Of a stretch of DNA of 64,000 bases, positions 17,068-24,392 are shown in pieces. The notes below the pieces were generated by a model, which searched no databases, was not told the DNA's origin, and was given only the letters and a program-made list of their open reading frames with translations. Each line of letters begins with the position of its first letter. Positions within the stretch are counted from its first letter, which is position 1. This stretch comes from Pseudomonadota bacterium (GTDB taxonomy: Bacteria; Pseudomonadota; Alphaproteobacteria; Rhizobiales; Rhizobiaceae), in the NCBI GenBank assembly GCA_023457435.1, contig JAEWLS010000020.1, forward strand, positions 62,001 through 126,000, in the 5' to 3' direction. The translations under genes were made by a program, and so were the position numbers.

Positions 17068-17421
17068 TCAGACGCCGGCCCATAGCGCAACGAGCGCCAG
17101 CGTGGCCGGCAAGGCCTGCACGAACAATATGCGGCGACTGGCGGTGGCGGCGCCGAACAAGCCGGCCAGCAGGACGCAGGCGAGGAAGAAGAGCTTGAAC
17201 TCATAGCCCGCGTCGCCCCGGACAAGGCCGTAGACCAGGCCGGCGGCGAGAAACGCGTTGTACAGGCCCTGGTTCGCCGCGAGGACGCGAGACTGCGCGG
17301 CAAACTCGGGCGTGAGGCCAAACGCCCGGCGGCCGGCCGGCTTCTCCCACAACACCATCTCCAGGATGACGATATAGGCGTGGATCGCCGCCACGACGGC
17401 GATGAGGACGTTCGCAATCAC
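17068..17421 (-). CDS. DUF1304 family membrane protein
   Basis: 117 residues with four predicted membrane helices, the usual DUF1304 size. The family N-terminus reads ANVLIAVVAAIHAYIVILEMVLWEKP, with the conserved H-x-x-I-x-x-x-E-M. It is followed by AFGLTPEFAAQSRVLAANQGLYNAFLAAGL, the most conserved block. The GTG start at 17421 has AGGAGA 10 bases upstream; an open extension to 17595 lacks family similarity. Function unknown; integral inner membrane protein. Confidence 0.88.
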   Translation of the reverse strand: MIANVLIAVVAAIHAYIVILEMVLWEKPAGRRAFGLTPEFAAQSRVLAANQGLYNAFLAAGLVYGLVRGDAGYEFKLFFLACVLLAGLFGAATASRRILFVQALPATLALVALWAGV

Positions 17422-17623
17422 GGCCGATACATCTCCTGTTTCGAGCCGATCCTGCCCCCGACCCGGCGGCAGAAGCAAGCCTGCCGCCCCCCGCGACGAC
17501 AGCCCGCAGCGGGGCGTTAAGAACTCCGAAAGGTTAAGAAAATTCTGCGGTTTGACCCAGCGAAAGTGCGTGATACCTGTCCTGTTACGGGACATGCGGT
17601 GAGGGTCCTTTCTGGAGGCCCCA

Positions 17624-18328
17624 ATGGGTATCGAATTGAAAAGTCACGGGATTTCCGATTCCGTGGGGTCGGCAGCGCTGCTTGCGACGCTGCGCGGGAA
17701 AATTACCGGGCGGCTCGCCCTGGGGCTAAGCCTGCGCGTCGACCGGTACGGGTTGAAGCGCGATCTGAACGTGCCGGTGGAACGTCCCTCGGCCAAGATT
17801 CCGATATCGGTCCGGTCAGCGCGGGCCGTGGACCTGGACCGGCTCCTGTCGCCGGCCATGCCGCTCGATCCGGTCGAACGCCGGGAACTCCACGCACGCC
17901 GAAGCTTTGCCGAGAAGGTCGGCGGCGGCGCCTACGTGGCGATCGACGAGCGAACCGGCGTGCCGTGCTATGTGCAGTGGCTGCTCGGACCGTCGCAAAA
18001 CCCGGTCATCGCTTCGCTCGGCGGCTTCCCCGCCCTGTCGGAGGGCGAGGCGCTTCTCGAAGACGCGTACACGCCGCCGTCGCATCGCGGCCTCGGCATC
18101 ATGTCGGCGGCGATGGCGCTGATCGCGGAGCACGGCGCGGACATCGGCGCCAGGCACGTCATCACCTTCGTCGGCGTGGACAACATCGCCTCGCTGAAGG
18201 GCTGCAAGAGAGCCGGCTTCGATCCCTACCTCGTGCACATGCAGACCAACTTCCTGTTCGGAATGATCCGCAGGGATCGGTTCGAGCCGCTGGCGGAGCA
18301 CGACCCGCGCAGGCAATGGAAGTTCTAG
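17624..18328 (+). CDS. GNAT-like acyltransferase, copy 1
   Basis: 234 residues. ATG 17624 follows GGAGG. The N-terminal 100 residues have no domain I can name. The C-terminal part resembles a GNAT fold: a strand YVAIDERTGVPCYVQWLL, the motif A loop YTPPSHRGLGIMSAAMALIAE (H-R-G-L-G for the CoA pyrophosphate), a strand HVITFVGVDN, and the ASLKGCKRAGFDPY segment that GNATs use near the acyl-CoA. The neighbouring gene is a tandem paralogue: both proteins begin MG[IV]E and share the blocks ...DE.(S/T)G.PCY..WL.G..QN..IA.L.G.P and Y.PPS.RG. The donor and acceptor are unknown. Confidence 0.75.
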   Translation: MGIELKSHGISDSVGSAALLATLRGKITGRLALGLSLRVDRYGLKRDLNVPVERPSAKIPISVRSARAVDLDRLLSPAMPLDPVERRELHARRSFAEKVGGGAYVAIDERTGVPCYVQWLLGPSQNPVIASLGGFPALSEGEALLEDAYTPPSHRGLGIMSAAMALIAEHGADIGARHVITFVGVDNIASLKGCKRAGFDPYLVHMQTNFLFGMIRRDRFEPLAEHDPRRQWKF

Positions 18329-18434
18329 CGCGCCTGCGGAGACGGGCGCGGCAAGGCTAGGCAGCGGTCACGCAACGCGCGCCGTGCGCGTGCCGGCCGC
18401 TGCCGTCAGCGACAATTCCATTATCGAGGTCAAG

Positions 18435-19160
18435 ATGGGCGTCGAGACGATCCCCCAGGGACTTGCGGAACAAACATCGGTTCGCGAGGCCTTGTCGCGC
18501 CGGGCGCGCAACATCCGGCGACGGCTGGCCAGCGGTCTCGTGGCCGACTCGGTCCAGGTCGGGCTGAAGCGCGCGGCGATACGGCATCACGAGCTGCCTC
18601 CGTCGCCCTTCCCGCTCACCGTGCGGTTGATGACGGATGCGGACCGCGGGTTGCTGCTGCCGCGCGACACGCGAAATCTAGACGAGGCGGAACACGGTGA
18701 AATCGCGTCGCGCCGCAAGCTCGCGGCGCTGTTCCCCGAATCCGGCTACGCAGTGATCGACGAGACGAGCGGTCGGCCATGCTACGCGATGTGGCTCATC
18801 GGTGCGGCGCAGAACGACCGGATCGCGCAACTCGAAGGTCTGCCGCTGCTGGAAGCGCATCAGGTGCTGGCGGAAGGCGCCTACGTGCCGCCGTCGTATC
18901 GCGGGCAGCGGGTGATGACGGCGGCGGCGATGCGAGCGCTGGCGCACGCCGAGAATCTCGGCGCAAGCGAGATCGTAACCTTCATCGGCGAGACGAACAT
19001 ACCTTCCATCAAAGGCGCGGTGCGCGGCGGCTTCGCGCCGTACATGCTGCATGTGCGCAGACACCTGGCATTCGGTATCTACTATTTCGACAGGTTCCGC
19101 CCGATCGACGGAAGCCATCCGCGCTTCGGCGGCATTTTCTCCGGCGCGGCGGCCGCTTGA
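18435..19160 (+). CDS. GNAT-like acyltransferase, copy 2 (diverged paralogue)
   Basis: 241 residues from ATG 18435, which has GAGG 6 bases upstream and gives the same MGVE start as copy 1; an in-frame ATG at 18384 is the alternative. The region from YAVIDETSGRPCYAMWLIGAAQNDRIAQLEGLP on aligns with copy 1 without large gaps. The CoA loop is altered: YVPPSYRGQRVMTAAAMRA has Gln-Arg where copy 1 has Leu-Gly, so the second glycine of the Q/R-x-x-G-x-G/A signature is lost. The EIVTFIGETNIPSIKGAVRGGFAPY block is kept. It may have changed or lost acyl-CoA binding. It lies 106 bases after copy 1 and 52 bases before the ion channel gene, possibly in one transcript. Confidence 0.72.
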   Translation: MGVETIPQGLAEQTSVREALSRRARNIRRRLASGLVADSVQVGLKRAAIRHHELPPSPFPLTVRLMTDADRGLLLPRDTRNLDEAEHGEIASRRKLAALFPESGYAVIDETSGRPCYAMWLIGAAQNDRIAQLEGLPLLEAHQVLAEGAYVPPSYRGQRVMTAAAMRALAHAENLGASEIVTFIGETNIPSIKGAVRGGFAPYMLHVRRHLAFGIYYFDRFRPIDGSHPRFGGIFSGAAAA

Positions 19161-19212
19161 CTAGACGTTTGCGTCGCAGCATTCCTCGGCAACCCGCTGC
19201 TTCGGAGTTGCC

Positions 19213-19995
19213 GTGGACTCGCTCAGGACCTTCATCGAATCCCGCCGCTTCGAGGCGTTCATCACGGCGCTGATCGCGATCAACGCGATCACGCTGGGGC
19301 TCGAGACGTCGGAAATCGCGATGGCGCGTTTCGGCGGCGCGCTGCACGTCATCGACACCGCGATACTGGCGGTCTTCGTGGTCGAACTGCTGGCGCGGAT
19401 CGCGGTCTACCGGACCCGCTTCTTCGCAGACCCGTGGCGGATCTTCGACCTCGCGGTGGTCGCTTTCGCTCTCGTGCCTGCCACCGGCAACCTCTCAGTG
19501 CTGCGCGCGCTTCGCATCCTGCGCGTTCTGCGCCTGATCAGCATCGTGCCGTCGCTGCGGCGCGTCGTCACCGGCTTCATCGCCGCCCTGCCCGGCATGG
19601 GATCGATTATCCTGCTGATGGGACTGGTGTTCTACGTCTTCGGCGTGATGGCGACCAAGCTCTACGGCGAGACGTTCCCCGACCAGTTCGGCGAGCTGCC
19701 GGAGTCGATCTACACGCTGTTCCAGGTGATGACGCTCGAAGGCTGGTCGGACGGCGTCGTGCGCCCGATCATGGAGGTGCACCCTTACGCCTGGACGTTC
19801 TTCATCCCCTTCATCGTGGCCACGGCTTTCACGGTGCTTAACCTGTTCACCGGCGTCATCGTGTCGGCGATGGAAGCCGAGCATCAGGCGGAGGCGTCGA
19901 ACGAGCGCGAAAAGCTGCAGGTCGAGCAGGACGCGCTGATGGCGGAGATCAGGGCGCTGCGCGCCGAAGTCCGCGCCCTCGCCTACCGAAAGTAG
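19213..19995 (+). CDS. one-domain voltage-gated cation channel (BacNaV/CaV type)
   Basis: 260 residues, a complete six-helix subunit that would work as a homotetramer in the inner membrane. S1 is near 13-32 and S2-S3 span 48-90. S4 carries arginines at every third position (R98, R101, R104, R107, then R116/R117). S5 is near 129-150. The pore helix and filter read FQVMTLEGWSD, with filter T174-L-E-G-W-S-D180. S6 is near 194-222. A C-terminal heptad coiled coil (about 226-258) would hold the tetramer. Sodium-selective NaChBac relatives have TLESW; here Ser is replaced by Gly and an Asp follows. This resembles the filter of the native prokaryotic calcium channel CavMr and eukaryotic Cav repeat I. 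GTG start at 19213. Confidence 0.9.
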   Translation: MDSLRTFIESRRFEAFITALIAINAITLGLETSEIAMARFGGALHVIDTAILAVFVVELLARIAVYRTRFFADPWRIFDLAVVAFALVPATGNLSVLRALRILRVLRLISIVPSLRRVVTGFIAALPGMGSIILLMGLVFYVFGVMATKLYGETFPDQFGELPESIYTLFQVMTLEGWSDGVVRPIMEVHPYAWTFFIPFIVATAFTVLNLFTGVIVSAMEAEHQAEASNEREKLQVEQDALMAEIRALRAEVRALAYRK

Positions 19996-19998
19996 TTC

Positions 19999-21090
19999 TC
20001 AAAGGCTGCGAAAGTGCTTCGACAGCTTCAGGCCCTGAGCCTGATAGTTCGAGGCAAGATCGGCGCCGTAGAGGCGATCGGGCCGCGCCAGCATGTGCTC
20101 GTAGACAAGCCGGCCGACGGTCTGCCCGTGTTCGAGGATGAAGGGCACCTCGTGGCTGCGCACCTCCAGCACGGCGCGGCTTCCGGTGCCGCCGGCCGAA
20201 GAGTGTCCGAAGCCGGGGTCGAAGAAGCCGGCATAATGGACGCGGAACTCGCCCACCAGCGGATCGAACGGCGTCATCTCGGCGGCATGGAGCGGCGGGA
20301 CGTGCACCGCCTCGCGGCTGACCAGAATGTAGAACTCGTCCGGATCGAGGATCAGTTCCTTGGAGCGGCGGACATGGATGGGCTCCCAGAAGTCGAGCAC
20401 GTCGTGCTGCGCCTTCAGGTCGACGTCGATCAGTGCGGTGTGATGTTTCGCGCGATAGCCGACGAGACCATTCGCATCGCCCTCGAGGTCGATTGAAAGC
20501 GCGATACCGCTTCCGGAAATGTTCGGCCGCTCCGATGCCACCAGCGTCTCGGAGGCATGAAGGGCGCCGATCTCCGCTTCGGTGAGCAGCGCATTGCCGC
20601 GGCGAAAACGGATCTGGGAAAGCCGCGAGCCGGTGCGCACGACGATCGGGAAGGTGCGCGGGCTGACCTCGATGTAGAGCGGGCCCCGATAGCCCGCGGC
20701 GATCTTGTCGAACTCGCGGCCGCGATCGGTCATCACGCGTGTGAAGATGTCGAGACGACCGGTCGAGCTCTTCGGGTTGGCCGAAGCGGAGATTTCGGCG
20801 GGGAGTTCGAGTGCCTCGATCAGCGGCACGATATAGACGCAGCCTGTCTCAAGAACCGCCCCTTCGGTGAGCGGCACCTCATGCAGCTTGAGCCGGTCGA
20901 GCTTGTCGTTAACACTGAAGCCTTCGCCGGGCAGGAACGAAGCCCGCACGCGGTAGGCCACTTCGCCCAGCCGCAGATCCAGACTGGCCGGCTGTGTCTG
21001 GTCCGGATCAAGCGGACGCGACGCCGTCAGCGCGCCTGACGCGAAAAGCGCGGCGATTTCGCGGTCTGGTAGGATGCCGGTATTACGCAC
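19999..21090 (-). CDS. dcd: 2'-deoxycytidine 5'-triphosphate deaminase, double-length form
   Basis: 363 residues from GTG 21090 (VRNTGILPDREI; upstream GGAG). It deaminates dCTP to dUTP for thymidylate synthesis. The first half contains QPASLDLRLGEVAYRVRASFLPG, then SANPKSSTGRLDIFTRVMTD with the Ser-Ser-x-x-Arg motif, and AAGYRGPLYIEVSP with the catalytic-type Glu. The second half repeats a dUTPase-like fold (DEFYILVSREAVHVPPLHAAEMTPFDP, VHYAGFFDPGFG, FILEHGQTVGRLVYEHM). The standard enzyme is about 190 residues, so this is the fused duplicated form known in alphaproteobacteria. Frames open upstream of 21090 run through the riboswitch region and are not coding. Confidence 0.9.
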   Translation of the reverse strand: MRNTGILPDREIAALFASGALTASRPLDPDQTQPASLDLRLGEVAYRVRASFLPGEGFSVNDKLDRLKLHEVPLTEGAVLETGCVYIVPLIEALELPAEISASANPKSSTGRLDIFTRVMTDRGREFDKIAAGYRGPLYIEVSPRTFPIVVRTGSRLSQIRFRRGNALLTEAEIGALHASETLVASERPNISGSGIALSIDLEGDANGLVGYRAKHHTALIDVDLKAQHDVLDFWEPIHVRRSKELILDPDEFYILVSREAVHVPPLHAAEMTPFDPLVGEFRVHYAGFFDPGFGHSSAGGTGSRAVLEVRSHEVPFILEHGQTVGRLVYEHMLARPDRLYGADLASNYQAQGLKLSKHFRSL

Positions 21091-21173
21091 AGGGCTCCGC
21101 CATTCGGTACACCACTCCCGAACCACCGGCCGGGCGTTGACGCAAGGGCGAGCCGGGGCTAATGAAGCGTTAT

Positions 21174-21227
21174 CCCGTGGTGATTTGGCCGGTCGGCTTG
21201 CAGCCACGTTAAACAAGTCGCTAAAGG
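21174..21227 (+). promoter_or_regulatory. SAM-II riboswitch aptamer
   Basis: The sequence matches the SAM-II (metA-motif) consensus, including TGATTTGGCCGG and AAACAAGTCGCTAAAGG. P1 pairs CGTGG (21176-21180) with CCACG (21204-21208). The H-type pseudoknot pairs CGGCTT (21194-21199) with AAGTCG (21215-21220), with one G-U pair. The element binds S-adenosylmethionine and reduces expression of the downstream metZ when SAM is abundant. It is typical of alphaproteobacteria. The metZ start is 62 bases downstream. Confidence 0.95.
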
Positions 21228-21240
21228 GCCGTGGGTGTGA

Positions 21241-21271
21241 ACCGGCTTGCGACTTTCGCGGCCGGTTTTTT
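21241..21271 (+). terminator. intrinsic terminator in the metZ leader
   Basis: ACCGGC (21241-21246) pairs with GCCGGT (21261-21266), with an inner GCGA/TCGC stem, followed by a run of six T (21266-21271). It lies between the SAM-II aptamer and the metZ ribosome site. The 5' arm ACCGGC can also pair with GCCGGT inside the aptamer (21188-21193). SAM-dependent folding of the aptamer could therefore release this arm to form the terminator. Confidence 0.85.
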
Positions 21272-21288
21272 GTTGTTTGGGGCAGAGC

Positions 21289-22476
21289 ATGAGCCAGGAA
21301 AAGCGCAAGTTGAGACCCGCCACGGAGCTGGTGCACGGCGGCACGCTGCGATCGCAATTCGGAGAAACGTCCGAAGCGATGTACCTGACCCAGGGCTTCG
21401 TCTACGCCAGTTCGGAAGCCGCCGAGGCGCGGTTCAAGGGCGAGGAGCCCGGCTTCATCTACTCGCGCTACGCCAACCCGACGACCGACATGTTCGAGAA
21501 GCGCATGTGCGCGCTCGAGGGTGCGGAGGACGCACGCGCCACGGCATCGGGAATGGCCGCCGTTTCGGCGGCACTTCTATGCTCGGTGAGAGCTGGCGAC
21601 CATGTCGTGGCGGCGCGGGCATTGTTCGGATCGTGCCGCTGGGTCGTCGAGACGCTGATGCCGAAATACGGCGTCGAGGCCACGCTGGTCGACGGCCGCG
21701 AGATCGCGGAATGGGAAAAGGCCGTCAAGCCGAACACGAAGCTGTTCTTCCTCGAGAGCCCGACCAATCCGACGCTCGAAGTGGTCGACATTGCCGCGGT
21801 TGCGAAGCTCGCGAACTCCATCGGTGCCCGCGTCGTTGTCGACAACGTGTTCGCGACGCCGCTGCAGCAGAAGCCGCTGGAGCTCGGCGCGCACATCGTC
21901 GTCTACTCGGCTACGAAGCACATAGACGGCCAGGGACGCGTGCTTGGAGGCATCGTGCTGTCGGACAAGAAGTGGATCGACGAGAACCTGCACGACTACT
22001 TCCGTCACACCGGCCCGAGCATGTCGCCGTTCAACGCGTGGACGCTGCTGAAAGGCCTCGAAACCCTGCCGCTGCGCGTCAGGCATCAAACCGAGAGCGC
22101 GGCGCGCGTGGCCGACTTCCTGGCCGATCATCCGAAGGTTGCGCGCGTCATCTATCCGGGACGCAAGGACCATCCCCAGGCCGACATCATCGCCCGCCAG
22201 ATGAAGGGCGGCTCGACGCTGATCTGCTTCGAGGCGAAGGGAGGAAAGGCAGGCGCCTTCGGACTGCAGAACGCGCTGGAGGTCGTGAAGATCTCCAACA
22301 ATCTCGGCGACGCAAAGAGCCTGATCACCCATCCGGCGACGACGACCCACAAGAACCTGACCGACGAGGCGCGTGCGGAGCTTGGCATCTCGCCGGGCAC
22401 GTTGCGGCTTTCGGTTGGGCTCGAGGATACCGACGACCTTATCGAAGACCTCGACCGGGCGCTGGCGAAGGCCTAG
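21289..22476 (+). CDS. metZ: O-succinylhomoserine sulfhydrylase
   Basis: 395 residues. It is a PLP enzyme of the Cys/Met metabolism family that makes homocysteine from O-succinylhomoserine and sulfide. Recognised segments: TELVHGGTLRSQFGETSEAMYLTQGFVY, YSRYANPTTDMFE, ASGMAAVSAAL, ESPTNPTLEVVDI, DNVFATP, and the Schiff-base lysine in YSATKHIDGQGRVLGG (Lys210). The C-terminal LRLSVGLEDTDDLIEDL closes the family. The run IDGQGRVLGG separates MetZ from cystathionine synthases and lyases. The ATG at 21289 sits behind a SAM-II riboswitch, which fits methionine control. The stop overlaps the convergent YjbR/MmcQ gene by 4 bases. Confidence 0.95.
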   Translation: MSQEKRKLRPATELVHGGTLRSQFGETSEAMYLTQGFVYASSEAAEARFKGEEPGFIYSRYANPTTDMFEKRMCALEGAEDARATASGMAAVSAALLCSVRAGDHVVAARALFGSCRWVVETLMPKYGVEATLVDGREIAEWEKAVKPNTKLFFLESPTNPTLEVVDIAAVAKLANSIGARVVVDNVFATPLQQKPLELGAHIVVYSATKHIDGQGRVLGGIVLSDKKWIDENLHDYFRHTGPSMSPFNAWTLLKGLETLPLRVRHQTESAARVADFLADHPKVARVIYPGRKDHPQADIIARQMKGGSTLICFEAKGGKAGAFGLQNALEVVKISNNLGDAKSLITHPATTTHKNLTDEARAELGISPGTLRLSVGLEDTDDLIEDLDRALAKA

Positions 22477-22802
22477 GCCTTCAGCAATTTCTTCGGCGCT
22501 ACCGTGCGCCAGGCGAGCGTAATGAGGTGACGCACCTCGTCGTCGCTCGCCGTTGGCAGATCGAGCCTCGACCAGCCCTTGGCACCCCAGCCGCCCGGGA
22601 TGCGAGACAGCACGTTCGGCATCGTCTCGAGGAGCATGCTCTGGTCGTCCGGCGTCAGCTTCAGGACGGCCTGCTGCCTGTCCTCGCGCCAGGTCGCGAA
22701 AATCCTGTTGGCGACACGGAAGTCCGTCACGTCGAAATGGCTTCCTTCGTGCGCCTGCGGCATCGAGAGCGCGATGGCGCGGAATTCGGCAGGGCTCGTC
22801 AT
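22473..22802 (-). CDS. MmcQ/YjbR family protein
   Basis: 109 residues from ATG 22802, which has GGAGG 6 bases upstream; the frame stays open further upstream without support. The family pattern is clear: an N-terminal helix (FRAIALSMPQAHEGSHFDVTDFRVANRIFATW), strands ending in a QAVLKLTPDDQ, and the closing GGWGAKGWSRLDL....DDEVRHLITLAWRTVAPKK. YjbR-type proteins have a double-wing DNA-binding-like fold and unknown role. It is convergent with metZ, with stops overlapping. Confidence 0.88.
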   Translation of the reverse strand: MTSPAEFRAIALSMPQAHEGSHFDVTDFRVANRIFATWREDRQQAVLKLTPDDQSMLLETMPNVLSRIPGGWGAKGWSRLDLPTASDDEVRHLITLAWRTVAPKKLLKA

Positions 22803-22883
22803 CGGTCCTCCAGGCTTGTCCAAGCGCTTGGATGCGCCACATTCTACCGCCAAAGCGGCGTAGCGCCAGCGACGAGGACTGCC

Positions 22884-23276
22884 ATGTACAGCGAGACGAC
22901 GGACGGCATAGAAGTGAGCGTCGAGCCCTTCTTCATGCCGGAACGCTCCGAGCCGGACGAGAACCGCTACTTCTGGGCATACCGCGTCACGATCGCCAAC
23001 CAGTCGCAAGCCTCAGTGAAGCTGCTGTCGCGCTACTGGCGCATCGTCGACGCACAGGGAAAGGTGGACGAAGTGCGCGGCCGCGGCGTGGTCGGCGAGC
23101 AGCCGGAGCTGGAGCCGGGGGACAGCTACCAGTACACATCCGGATGCCCGCTCACGACGCCGTCGGGGATCATGCAAGGGCGCTACACGATGGCCGACAA
23201 GGACGGGCGCCAGTTCGACGTGGCGATCCCGGCCTTCTCACTCGATCTGCCAGCGCAGAAGCGCGCGCTCAATTGA
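22884..23276 (+). CDS. apaG: ApaG domain protein
   Basis: 130 residues. The ApaG fold is an immunoglobulin-like beta sandwich, and the conserved elements are all present: VSVEPFFMPERSEPDENRYFWAYRVTIANQS, LLSRYWRIVDAQGKVDEVRGRGVVGEQPEL, and PGDSYQYTSGCPLTTPSGIMQGRYTM. ApaG was linked to cobalt/magnesium resistance and diadenosine polyphosphate metabolism in enterobacteria; its molecular role is unsettled. ATG at 22884. The 3' end overlaps the convergent hslO by 8 bases. This apaG-hslO adjacency is typical of Hyphomicrobiales. Confidence 0.94.
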   Translation: MYSETTDGIEVSVEPFFMPERSEPDENRYFWAYRVTIANQSQASVKLLSRYWRIVDAQGKVDEVRGRGVVGEQPELEPGDSYQYTSGCPLTTPSGIMQGRYTMADKDGRQFDVAIPAFSLDLPAQKRALN

Positions 23277-24297
23277 GCGTGCGCTTATCGAACTCCGCCG
23301 GATCGAACTCATAGGCGGTCGAGCAGAACTCGCAGTTCACCTTGATCCGGCCGTCCTCGACGCTCTCCACGATCTCCTCGGCGGTGAAGCCGTTGAGAAT
23401 ATCGCGGATCTTCTCGCGCGAGCAGGAGCAGTCATCGACGACCTGAGTGCCGACGTGCACGCGCACCCCGTGCTCGTGGAACAGCCGGAACAGCAGCCGC
23501 TCGGTTCCCACCGTCGGATCGGTCAGTTCATCCTCGCCGACGGTCAGGAACAAAGAACGCGCCGTCTGCCAGGCGTCGTCGTAGGGCCCAGACTCGTCCG
23601 GGTCGCTGTCGTCGCCATCGCCGCCGTGCAGATCGGGCTGGCGAAGCCGCTCAGGCGCCTCCGGCAGGAACTGGATGAGGGCGCCACCTGCACGCCAGTG
23701 GACGCCGCCCGCTTCGCCCGGCAGCATCTGCCTGGCGACGCCGAGGCGGACCTCGGTGGGAATCTGCTCCGACTGCCGGAAATAGACGCGCGCGACCTCC
23801 TCGAGTGAGGTGCCGTCCAGTTGCACCACTCCCTGATAGCGCTGCATGTGCACGCCCTGATCGACAGTCAGCGCGAGGACGCCGACGCCAAGAAGTGCTG
23901 CCGGATCGTCGTTGCCCGCCGCCACGGCCTCATCGAGCCGCTGCTGGTCGTAGCGCGCGTAAGCACGCACCGAGCCCGGCGTGCGAAGATCGGCCACCAG
24001 CATGTCCACCGGTCCGTCGGAACGGGTCTGCAGGATGAACTTGCCCTCGAACTTGAGCGACGTGCCGAGCAGCACAGTCAGCGCGACGGCCTCGGCCAGG
24101 AGCCGGGCAACGGGCTCCGGATAGGCGTGACGCCCGAGAATCTGGTCAAGCAGCGGCCCGAGCTGCACGGCGCGGCCGCGCACGTCGAGCGTGCCGATGT
24201 CGAAGGGAACGACATTGTCGTCGCCGGCGAACCCGAATTCGCCGAGCTGGGGGGTGTTCGCAGTCACGTTGAAATATCCCGGTCTGGCGTCAGGCAC
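23269..24297 (-). CDS. hslO: redox-regulated chaperone Hsp33
   Basis: 342 residues. It is a cytosolic holdase activated by oxidative unfolding when a zinc centre releases its metal. The zinc ligands are Cys290 and Cys292 (DDCSCSREK) and Cys322 and Cys325 (VNCEFCSTAY). The N-terminal substrate-binding domain includes LLAEAVALTVLLGTSLKFEGKFILQTRSDGPVDMLVAD and VLALTVDQG. A long acidic insert (GGDGDDSDPDESGPYDD) lies between the domain and linker, as in other alphaproteobacterial Hsp33. The start is GTG 24297. It lies downstream of argF with 95 bases between them, so it may be part of an argD-argF-hslO transcript. Confidence 0.93.
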   Translation of the reverse strand: MPDARPGYFNVTANTPQLGEFGFAGDDNVVPFDIGTLDVRGRAVQLGPLLDQILGRHAYPEPVARLLAEAVALTVLLGTSLKFEGKFILQTRSDGPVDMLVADLRTPGSVRAYARYDQQRLDEAVAAGNDDPAALLGVGVLALTVDQGVHMQRYQGVVQLDGTSLEEVARVYFRQSEQIPTEVRLGVARQMLPGEAGGVHWRAGGALIQFLPEAPERLRQPDLHGGDGDDSDPDESGPYDDAWQTARSLFLTVGEDELTDPTVGTERLLFRLFHEHGVRVHVGTQVVDDCSCSREKIRDILNGFTAEEIVESVEDGRIKVNCEFCSTAYEFDPAEFDKRTLN

Positions 24298-24392
24298 AGG
24301 CTGGCGCCCGTGCTCCGGCCGCGGAAGATCCGCAGGTTCAGTCCTTGCATGAAGGCCGGGAGATAGGTGCCGCAGCGTCGGATATCAAGCGC

